Origin: SIG440 sp045645805
GTDB lineage: Bacteria; Bacillota; Clostridia; Monoglobales; Monoglobaceae
Assembly (NCBI GenBank): GCA_045645805.1
Contig: JAZRJL010000030.1
Coordinates: 1 to 38,125, forward strand
Direction of reading: 5' to 3'
Length of the DNA stretch: 38,125 nucleotides
A program made the translations under genes and the position numbers. A model generated the notes under the pieces. It saw nothing but the letters and a program-made list of their open reading frames with translations. It ran no database searches and was not told the origin of the DNA. Below, in pieces: positions 31,296 through 37,179 of this stretch. Position 1 is the stretch's first letter; every line of letters begins with the position of its first letter.

Positions 31296-32285
31296 TTGAA
31301 TGTAGGACTAATAGATGTTGATGGGCATAACTTTCCAAACCTTGCCCTTATGAAAATATCTGCTTGGCACAAATCCAAAGGTGACAATGTTAGTTGGTGT
31401 ATTCCTCTGTTTCCCTACGATATTGTTTATCAATCAAAGGTGTTTGATGAAACGTACAGTAATGACATAGATTATACTCCCATGGCAGACAAGATTATTA
31501 AAGGTGGAACAGGCTACTTCAAACGAGATAAAGATGGAATAGGATATGTATATGTCAATGGAGTGTGGCTTGACATAGGGACTGCTCATTTCTTTTCAAA
31601 TGGAATAGAAATGTACAACGAGTTTTTGAATTATGAAATAGAGCATATGCATCCTGACTATAGTCTTTATCCTGAGTTAACAAAAGATACTGCTTATGGG
31701 CATCTTACAAGAGGATGCCCAAGAGCTTGCAAATTTTGTATTGTGGCAGAAAAGGAAGGAAGAAAGTCATATAAAGTTGCCGACCTTTCAGAGTTTCGCA
31801 GTGGGCAAAAAAACATCAAACTATTAGACCCAAACATTCTCGCCTGTAGAGAACACTTGAATTTGTTGCATCAGTTGGTAGATAGCAAGGCTTATGTGGA
31901 TTTCACACAAGGACTTGATATAAGGCTTACAAACGAGGAAAATATAAACCTTATCAATCAGGTAAAAGTAAAGAATATACACTTTGCTTGGGATAATGCA
32001 AAAGATGATTTAAAACCTTATTTTAAGCATTATAAAGAAAAATCAAGGCATAAACCACACGGACATTATGGCACAGTATATTGCCTTACGAATTTTGGCT
32101 CTACAATGGAAGAAAACCTTTACAGAATATACACCTTGAGAGATATGGGATTTTCTCCTTATGTGATGATATATGACAAACCAAATGCTCCTGACGAAGT
32201 AAGGCTCTTGCAACGATGGTGCAATAATAGAAAGATATTCAGGAGTGTTCCTGATTTTAAAGATTACGATAGAAAGAGAGGTTAA
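31296..32285 (+). CDS. Radical SAM enzyme encoded in the replication module
   Basis: The 329-residue protein has GCPRACKFC with Cys141, Cys145 and Cys148, the CxxxCxxC site that binds the SAM-cleaving 4Fe-4S cluster. The first 130 residues (NVGLIDVDGHNFPNLALMK…) resemble a B12-binding-like Rossmann fold without an obvious cobalamin His motif. Later strands include DFTQGLDIRLTNE, IHFAWDN and YVMIYD. The start is TTG at 31296 after GGGAGGTG. Phage radical SAM proteins of this size occur, but the substrate is unknown; neighbours suggest a DNA, RNA or nucleotide target. Confidence 0.8.
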   Translation: MNVGLIDVDGHNFPNLALMKISAWHKSKGDNVSWCIPLFPYDIVYQSKVFDETYSNDIDYTPMADKIIKGGTGYFKRDKDGIGYVYVNGVWLDIGTAHFFSNGIEMYNEFLNYEIEHMHPDYSLYPELTKDTAYGHLTRGCPRACKFCIVAEKEGRKSYKVADLSEFRSGQKNIKLLDPNILACREHLNLLHQLVDSKAYVDFTQGLDIRLTNEENINLINQVKVKNIHFAWDNAKDDLKPYFKHYKEKSRHKPHGHYGTVYCLTNFGSTMEENLYRIYTLRDMGFSPYVMIYDKPNAPDEVRLLQRWCNNRKIFRSVPDFKDYDRKRG

Positions 32286-32289
32286 GAAA

Positions 32290-33078
32290 ATGGCAGATGT
32301 TAAGTGGATTAAAATAACAACGGATGTTTTTGATGATGATAAAATTTTGTTGATTGAAAGCCTCCCGGAAGCTGACTCGATTATTGTAATTTGGTTTAAG
32401 CTTCTTTGCCTTGCAGGGAAGCAAAACAATAGTGGTGTTTTTATAATGGGAGAACGCATCGCATATACCGACCAAATGCTTGCAACAATCTTCAGAAGGA
32501 AAGAAGCAACGGTGCAACTTGCTTTACAGACTTTTGAACAGTTTGGGATGATTGAGAGGATTGATGGTGTTATAACCATACCGAATTGGGGAAAGCATCA
32601 GAATCTTGACCAAATCGAGAGCAAAAAAGAGTATATGAAAAAGTATATGCAAGAATACCGAGCAAAGCAAAAGCTCATTTCAATGGGAGAGAAACCTGAT
32701 GGTAAAGTTAACAGTAAAACTAACAGTAAAGCTAATGTTAGCTCGGTAGATAAGAGTAGAGTAGATAAGATAAGAACAGATAAGAGTAGAGTAGATGTTG
32801 TAGTAGAGGATGAAGAGGATGAAAACGGCATCGACAACGAGCAAACTGTTGATAACTCTGTTAATAACTCGGTATTTGAATTTATGGGAGGTACTCTTGG
32901 CAAGGGTGTAGTTCTTCTTACAGAAGAGCAGAAGAATGCATTGCTTGATAAATTAGGACTTGATGCCTTTAATCATTACGTGGAGAAGCTTGCAAGGTTT
33001 ATCATTGATAAGAAGGCTACAGTTAGCAATCACTATAATACAATTCTTAAATGGTATGAGGAGGATAAAAAGGTATGA
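32290..33078 (+). CDS. Replisome organiser (Phage_rep_org_N / DnaD-like)
   Basis: The 262-residue product starts MADVKWIKITTDVFDDDKI at 32290, after GAGAGG. Residues 1-110 are the winged-helix origin-binding domain; a basic helix follows (KKEYMKKYMQEYRAKQK). Residues ~138-175 are low complexity and are encoded by the direct repeats thought to be the origin. The C-terminal part (LTEEQKNALLDKLG … YNTILKWYEED) is DnaD-like and should recruit the host helicase loader. The dUTPase start overlaps its stop codon. Confidence 0.85.
   Translation: MADVKWIKITTDVFDDDKILLIESLPEADSIIVIWFKLLCLAGKQNNSGVFIMGERIAYTDQMLATIFRRKEATVQLALQTFEQFGMIERIDGVITIPNWGKHQNLDQIESKKEYMKKYMQEYRAKQKLISMGEKPDGKVNSKTNSKANVSSVDKSRVDKIRTDKSRVDVVVEDEEDENGIDNEQTVDNSVNNSVFEFMGGTLGKGVVLLTEEQKNALLDKLGLDAFNHYVEKLARFIIDKKATVSNHYNTILKWYEEDKKV
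32709..32796 (+). repeat. Iteron-like repeats, candidate replication origin
   Basis: TAACAGTAAA occurs at 32709-32718 and 32721-32730. GCTAA-TG-TTAGC (32731-32742) is an inverted repeat. GATAAGAGTAGAGTAGAT occurs at 32749-32766 and 32779-32796, 30 bases apart. Phages often place their origin inside the initiator gene as such repeats. No clear DnaA box was seen. Confidence 0.6.
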
Positions 33079-33485
33079 GGATTATGTTAGATACAGATGC
33101 ATTTATTCCGACAAGAGCGCATAAGGAGGATGCAGGCTTAGATTTATATGCAAGAGAAACTGCTATAGTACCTGCAAAGGAAAGCTATAAATTTGATACA
33201 GGAGTACATATTGAAATACCTCCTTGTATGGTTGGTTTTCTGAAAAGCAAAAGTGGTCTTAATGTTAAGCATGGTATCACAAGCGAAGGAGTAATAGACG
33301 AAGGGTACACAGGAAGCATTGTTGTTAAGCTTTATAACAATAGTGACAAGGATTATCTTGTTAACCGTGGAGATAAAATATCTCAGCTTGTTATTCTGCC
33401 AATACTTAGACCATCTCTTGAAGTTGTTGATTCTTTGGAACAGACAGAACGTGGGGATAATGGTTTTGGCTCTTCAGGAAGATAA
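33075..33485 (+). CDS. dut: dUTPase
   Basis: The 136-residue enzyme hydrolyses dUTP to dUMP, keeping uracil out of phage DNA. All five trimeric dUTPase motifs are visible: AGLDLYA, SKSGLNVKHG, GVIDEGYTG, GDKISQLVI and RGDNGFGSSG. The length is standard. It overlaps the replisome organiser by ATGA. Confidence 0.95.
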   Translation: MRIMLDTDAFIPTRAHKEDAGLDLYARETAIVPAKESYKFDTGVHIEIPPCMVGFLKSKSGLNVKHGITSEGVIDEGYTGSIVVKLYNNSDKDYLVNRGDKISQLVILPILRPSLEVVDSLEQTERGDNGFGSSGR

Positions 33486-33499
33486 GGAGATGAATAACA

Positions 33500-33970
33500 A
33501 TGAAAGATACATTGAAATTCTGCCTTTACTGTGGGAAGGGGTTTATTGCAAAGCAAAAACGTCAAATATTTTGTTGTACGTCTTGTGCTGCCAAATACCA
33601 CAACAAGAAACGAAGACCTAATAAACCTCCTAAAAACTGTGTTATCTGTGGCAAAGAGTTTATACCGTGGAACAAGAATCAGGTGACGTGTGGTAGCAAA
33701 GAGTGTATGCGTCAGAATGAACTCAATTGGAAGAAAAAGAAACGTGGAACGTATAAACACAACAAGAATGAAGGATTGGTAATTCCTCCTACCACTAAAA
33801 GGAAAAGAAAAAAGTCGTGGAAGGATTATACTCCTGAAGAACGTTGGGAACGTATGACGTGGTTGGAGTTATCAGCAGAGCTTGTAAGGCTACGTCTCAA
33901 GTACGGACAAGCTCAAGTGTTAAAAGAACGGGGCAAGTTGCCTGATGATTTTGGATTGGGGTGTAGATAA
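33500..33970 (+). CDS. Double zinc-finger phage protein
   Basis: The 156-residue basic protein has two zinc ribbons in its first 75 residues (CLYC…CCTSC and CVICGKEF…CGSKEC), then a Lys/Arg-rich stretch and a helical C-terminus (YTPEERWERMTWLELSAELV). The layout suggests nucleic-acid binding. A TAATG overlap couples it to the next small gene. Confidence 0.6.
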   Translation: MKDTLKFCLYCGKGFIAKQKRQIFCCTSCAAKYHNKKRRPNKPPKNCVICGKEFIPWNKNQVTCGSKECMRQNELNWKKKKRGTYKHNKNEGLVIPPTTKRKRKKSWKDYTPEERWERMTWLELSAELVRLRLKYGQAQVLKERGKLPDDFGLGCR

Positions 33971-34122
33971 TGTTTTGGGAAATATTAGCAGTGATTTGTT
34001 GGGTATTCATTATATTTGATTGTATTTCAGCCTGCGTGGAAAGTAAATACAAGCACCAAGACACTTGCTGTTGTAGTACTTGCCCGATGAGAGATGAGTG
34101 TAAGGAGTGTGAGCGCAGATGA
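33970..34122 (+). CDS. 50-aa membrane peptide with cysteine cluster
   Basis: The product has an N-terminal membrane helix (ILAVICWVFIIFDCIS) and a tail with six Cys in 17 residues (CCCSTCPMRDECKEC). It is coupled at both ends (TAATG and ATGA). The tail could bind metal. Unknown function. Confidence 0.55.
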   Translation: MFWEILAVICWVFIIFDCISACVESKYKHQDTCCCSTCPMRDECKECERR

Positions 34123-34346
34123 CAGATAACGAGATTATAAATAAATTAAATAGAGCAGCAGACGAAATAACAAATGCTGGTGATGTAAGCAATGTACGCA
34201 TATTAGCTGACGATTTTTTCGCAATATACAACCTTATCAACCGCCTAAAAGCAGAGAATGAGAGGTTAGGCAAGGAGCTTATTAAACAACAGCTCAAAAC
34301 AATATGCTTTATGAGACGGCAAAAGAAGCCAAATCCGAAGCAGTAA
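34119..34346 (+). CDS. Small coiled-coil protein, front half of a split gene
   Basis: The 75-residue product (TDNEIINKLNRAADEITN … AIYNLINRLKAENERLGKE) resembles the first half of common phage proteins in which a coiled coil continues into 'AKSEAIKEFAERLKEK'. Here that continuation lies in another frame and starts 43 bases before this stop codon. A frameshift is likely. Confidence 0.5.
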   Translation: MTDNEIINKLNRAADEITNAGDVSNVRILADDFFAIYNLINRLKAENERLGKELIKQQLKTICFMRRQKKPNPKQ

Positions 34347-34489
34347 AAGAGTTTGCGGAGAGGTTGAAGGAGAAAGCTGACAGCGGTTTTTGGCAAGAGC
34401 ATTGTTATGTCGATGTTGAGGACATTGACAACCTTGTAAAAGAAATGACGGAGCAGTCAGTCAACTATGGGTCAAGTAAAACGGAGTAA
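34304..34489 (+). CDS. Small protein, back half of a split gene
   Basis: The 61-residue product (MLYETAKEAKSEAVKEFAER …) has the 'KSEA.KEFAERLKEK … VEDIDNLVKEM' tail usually fused to a coiled coil like the one encoded just upstream in the other frame. Its ATG at 34304 has no strong ribosome site, so it may be made by coupling or frameshift, or be inactive. Confidence 0.45.
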   Translation: MLYETAKEAKSEAVKEFAERLKEKADSGFWQEHCYVDVEDIDNLVKEMTEQSVNYGSSKTE

Positions 34490-34500
34490 GGAGTGAGAAT

Positions 34501-34650
34501 ATGCGTGAAATTTTGTTTAGAATATGTTGGCTTTGGAAAAACAGACATTGGAAAAATAGCAGACACAAGAGGAGAGCATTTAAAAAGGCTCTTACGGGTA
34601 ATCGTGCTTTGGGGCAATATACTACACTTTCAGTTTTTAAAAAGGAGTGA
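34501..34650 (+). CDS. 49-aa basic small protein
   Basis: MREILFRICWLWKNRHWKNS… is very basic and ends GQYTTLSVFKKE. AAGGAG lies 8 bases upstream, and its own end holds the AAGGAG of the next gene. Probably nucleic-acid binding; family not recognised. Confidence 0.45.
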   Translation: MREILFRICWLWKNRHWKNSRHKRRAFKKALTGNRALGQYTTLSVFKKE

Positions 34651-34655
34651 TACAG

Positions 34656-34883
34656 ATGCCTGAAAAAATAAAGGTTGTTCCCTTTAACGATTTACCAATA
34701 GAAGAAAGAGAAAAACTTATATATTATGTCGAACTTCACCGAATGAGAGGACTGGAGCAAGTACGATATATGTTAAAAGATGAAATCGGTACAAGGCAAA
34801 AACAGAAGATTTTAAAGTGGGAAAAAGATATTGCAGATAGGCTTGAAAAAGAATATGAGGTGATACAAAATGACAAACGATAA
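34656..34883 (+). CDS. Small helical protein, unknown function
   Basis: The 75-residue product starts MPEKIKVVPFNDLP at 34656, 8 bases after AAGGAG; a GTG at 34647 is possible but overlaps the previous stop. It is helical and charged (REKLIYYVELHRMRGLEQV). It overlaps the next gene by 14 bases. Confidence 0.5.
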   Translation: MPEKIKVVPFNDLPIEEREKLIYYVELHRMRGLEQVRYMLKDEIGTRQKQKILKWEKDIADRLEKEYEVIQNDKR

Positions 34884-35133
34884 ACAGCGTGAGAGATTGG
34901 TGGAAGTAGGCGATGTTTATTTCATTGTTGCAAAGTTTATACCAAGTGATGAGTTTGCACCTTATATAGCAGAAGTTAGAATAACCGAAAAAAATCGCAA
35001 CAGATACATAGCACGAAGAACGGATAATGATTGTGTTTGGTATCCGATAAAGAAAAGTGATTTCGGCAAAACAGTTTTCCTCACCAAAGAAGAAGCTGAG
35101 GAAGCATTGAGAAAGGAAGATGAGGGAAAATGA
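34870..35133 (+). CDS. Small phage protein with 'KTVFLTKEEAEEAL' end
   Basis: The 87-residue product has a beta-rich first part (VGDVYFIVAKFIP … YIAEVRITEKNR) and ends with DFGKTVFLTKEEAEEALRK, a tail often seen in small Firmicutes phage proteins. The stop overlaps the next start (ATGA). Function unknown. Confidence 0.55.
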   Translation: MTNDKQRERLVEVGDVYFIVAKFIPSDEFAPYIAEVRITEKNRNRYIARRTDNDCVWYPIKKSDFGKTVFLTKEEAEEALRKEDEGK

Positions 35134-35345
35134 GTGGATTTATTGAAATCATACCAAAATGGGACAAAAAAAGAAGGTTTATAAATATAAGACACATTGA
35201 AGAAGTGGTTGAAGTAGATGAGAATACTTGTCGTGTTTTTATGGCATTTAATGTTCCTGATGCTACAGAACAAGACTATTTTGAAGTAGATAAACCTTAT
35301 GACGAAATCATTTCTATGATTAAGAAAGGCGGTGTGCAGGGGTGA
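35130..35345 (+). CDS. Small beta-rich protein, unknown function
   Basis: The 71-residue product (MSGFIEIIPKWDKKRRFINI…) alternates short strands (HIEEVVEV, CRVFMAFNV) and ends in a helix (YDEIISMIKKG). It resembles small phage proteins with an 'IN..hI..V' pattern. Translation is coupled to both neighbours by overlap. Confidence 0.5.
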   Translation: MSGFIEIIPKWDKKRRFINIRHIEEVVEVDENTCRVFMAFNVPDATEQDYFEVDKPYDEIISMIKKGGVQG

Positions 35346-35515
35346 TTAAACGATTTATTGTGTGGTATCTCAAAAGGCACAATGTAATGTTCCACTACGG
35401 GAAATATGTTGTAAGAATGTTTTCTGATACTTACTACGAGCAAGTAATGGAAAACCACAATTTCGTTACACGATTAAAGAATGCCCGCCCAAACGAGAAA
35501 AGAGGTGCGGAGTAA
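35342..35515 (+). CDS. 57-aa small basic protein with GTG start
   Basis: The product (MIKRFIVWYLKRHNVMFHYG…) starts at GTG 35342, overlapping the previous stop (GTGA), and ends in a TAATG overlap with the next gene. The tight coupling at both ends is the main support. Function unknown. Confidence 0.5.
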   Translation: MIKRFIVWYLKRHNVMFHYGKYVVRMFSDTYYEQVMENHNFVTRLKNARPNEKRGAE

Positions 35516-35763
35516 TGAAGTTTATACTTAATGGTTGCGACATCTCTTTCATAGCGGAAGCTCCTGAGGATATAACACTTAAACAATTGTTGAAACAATG
35601 CGACAAAATTAAACCTCATTGGTGCGCTTGTGGTATATGCTCTTGCGAAGAGGAGGATGGGGATGCAGAAATAATTATCGGATATGACAGTATAGAAACG
35701 GCAAATGATGATGTATCTTGCACTATTGTAGAAACCGAGAAAGGCGGTGCAAACAATGTATAA
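35515..35763 (+). CDS. 82-aa protein with cysteine cluster
   Basis: The product starts MKFILNGCDISFIAEAPEDI and has a CACGICSCEEEDGD cluster at residues ~38-51 that could bind metal, followed by a beta-rich acidic end. It overlaps the gene before (TAATG) and the gene after by 8 bases. Unknown function. Confidence 0.5.
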   Translation: MKFILNGCDISFIAEAPEDITLKQLLKQCDKIKPHWCACGICSCEEEDGDAEIIIGYDSIETANDDVSCTIVETEKGGANNV

Positions 35764-35974
35764 AGCAGAAAATGTTGATACGGACAAAGCACTACAGGCA
35801 TTGCGAGATGCTTTGCATACTCAGCGAGATTTAGTAGAAATAGAAATCAAGGAAAAAAGAGCTTATTTACAGGGTGTTGAAAAAGGAATAGGCATAGCCG
35901 AAAGTATTTTTCAATGTTCAAATTACGAAAAGACCGACAAAGGAGTGCAGAGTGATGGGCAAACCTATCCCTAA
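35756..35974 (+). CDS. 72-aa helical protein
   Basis: The product starts MYKAENVDTDKALQALRDAL at 35756; a GTG at 35747 is an alternative. It is nearly all helix (RDLVEIEIKEKRAYLQGVEKG) and may be a coiled coil. It overlaps the next gene by 20 bases. Unknown function. Confidence 0.45.
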   Translation: MYKAENVDTDKALQALRDALHTQRDLVEIEIKEKRAYLQGVEKGIGIAESIFQCSNYEKTDKGVQSDGQTYP

Positions 35975-36284
35975 CAAAATAAGGTGTAAAAAGTGTAAAT
36001 ATTGCAAAGTAGTAGGAGCAGGAGTAGCTTTTTGTGACCGTCATAAAGTTTTCACAAGACCGAATATGCAAGTAGAAAAATGCTTTGTGGAGAGGGAGGA
36101 AACCATAATGGCTGATATACCAAAAAAACTTATTTACGAAAGCTTTTCTTCTCATGATTGTGAAGCTTGGTATAGCTGTCCGTATTGTAGAAAAAAGTTT
36201 GGTAGCTATTCTTTACCACCTCAAAAAAAAGAGGAAAGGATATACTGCCCCCATTGTAAAAAAGAAGTAAGGAGAGGTTATTAA
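35955..36284 (+). CDS. Two-module zinc-ribbon protein
   Basis: The 109-residue product has two metal-site modules. The first (RCKKCKYCKVVGAGVAFCD…KCF) looks like the small CxxC phage proteins that usually stand alone. After 'EETIMADIPKK' a second has CPYCRKKFG … CPHCKKEV. The internal Met near residue 51, preceded by GGGAGGA, may start the second module separately, so this may be two fused genes. The stop lies directly before the next start. Confidence 0.55.
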   Translation: MGKPIPNKIRCKKCKYCKVVGAGVAFCDRHKVFTRPNMQVEKCFVEREETIMADIPKKLIYESFSSHDCEAWYSCPYCRKKFGSYSLPPQKKEERIYCPHCKKEVRRGY

Positions 36285-36584
36285 ATGGCAACGATTAAGC
36301 AAGTAATAGACCGGGTAAACCTTCCGGAAACGATTACTGACTCTATTAAATATCGTTGGCTTGGTGAATTGGATGGGATTAAATATAAGTTTCCTGAAGA
36401 TAAGGATACGGAGCTTGTGGCTAAAGAGCCTTATGATACTATATATGATAAGTATTTGTATGCTATGAAAGATTTCGTTTCAGGAGATTTGGCAAATTAT
36501 TCGGCATCTGCGATTTTGTTTGAGAGTGCGTATTATGAATATTTACTTAATAAAGGACTAAAAGAAAGATGCAAGCCATATTAG
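36285..36584 (+). CDS. Stand-alone copy of the head-fibre N-terminal domain
   Basis: The 99-residue product (ATIKQVIDRVN … LVAKEPYDTIYDKYLYAMKD … NYSASAILFESAYYEYLLNK) matches the first ~115 residues of the collagen-like head fibre at 1293 in pattern and length. Such short helical proteins may be adaptors. It is the last gene of the early transcript, and its stop codon lies in the terminator stem. Function is inferred. Confidence 0.6.
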   Translation: MATIKQVIDRVNLPETITDSIKYRWLGELDGIKYKFPEDKDTELVAKEPYDTIYDKYLYAMKDFVSGDLANYSASAILFESAYYEYLLNKGLKERCKPY

Positions 36585-36599
36585 GCTTGCTCTTTTTTT
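36571..36599 (+). terminator. Strong Rho-independent terminator ending the early operon
   Basis: GCAAGCC (36571-36577) and GGCTTGC (36584-36590) form a perfect 7-bp stem with a 6-base loop, followed by TCTTTTTTT. The stop codon of the previous gene lies in the loop and stem. Confidence 0.9.
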
Positions 36600-36605
36600 G
36601 TATCG

Positions 36606-36645
36606 TAGGGTGGTAGAATCCCCCTATTCCCCATTTTATAATTAA
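36606..36645 (+). promoter_or_regulatory. Late promoter copy 2 (packaging and head genes)
   Basis: TAGGGTGGTAGAA (36606-36618), an 18-base spacer and TATAATTAA (36637-36645) are identical in sequence and spacing to the fibre promoter at 19184. It lies between the early terminator and terS, where a late promoter is expected. Confidence 0.85.
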
Positions 36646-36675
36646 TATATAACGATTTAAGAAAGGAGCTTTCTG

Positions 36676-37179
36676 TTGGATTGGAACGAAATAAAAGCAG
36701 AATATATTGCAGGCGGTACAAGCTACAGAAAGCTTGCAGAAAAGTATAAAGATGAAGGTGTTACCTTTGATAATCTGAAGAATATTGCCGTAAAAGAAGG
36801 ATGGGCAAAGCTTAAAGAACAGGCAAAGGACAAAGCTACCACAAAAATGGTTGATACCATTGCAAAGGATATATCAAAGAAATCTGTAAAGATAGATGAT
36901 GTTGCAGACAAGCTTCTTGGGAAGATAAGCAAGATGTTAGATGACTTTGAAACTTTAGATACTCAAAGCATTAAGCACCTGACATCATCCCTTAAGGACA
37001 TAAGGGATATCAAGGGTATTAAAAGTAAGCTTGATATTAAAGAGCAGGAAGCACGCATTGATAAGCTTCGTAAGGATGCAGAGCTTAATAAGCAAGATGA
37101 AGGTAAGCCGTGCGGTGTGCTTCTGATGCCTCCTATTATGGATGACTTGACTCCACCAAAGGAGGAAGACAATGGATAA
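36676..37179 (+). CDS. terS: Terminase small subunit
   Basis: The 167-residue protein recognises phage DNA for packaging. It starts at TTG 36676, after AAAGGAG. The N-terminal HTH (WNEIKAEYIAGGTSYRKLAEKY … AVKEGWAKLKEQ) has the phage terminase-small pattern. A long helical middle makes oligomers (SLKDIRDIKGIKSKLDIKEQ). The end overlaps terL by 8 bases. Confidence 0.85.
   Translation: MDWNEIKAEYIAGGTSYRKLAEKYKDEGVTFDNLKNIAVKEGWAKLKEQAKDKATTKMVDTIAKDISKKSVKIDDVADKLLGKISKMLDDFETLDTQSIKHLTSSLKDIRDIKGIKSKLDIKEQEARIDKLRKDAELNKQDEGKPCGVLLMPPIMDDLTPPKEEDNG

Noticed and set aside
36571..36599. tRNA or small RNA gene at the end of the early operon
   Set aside because: The only structure is a 7-bp stem with T-run. 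No cloverleaf was seen there or elsewhere in the window.
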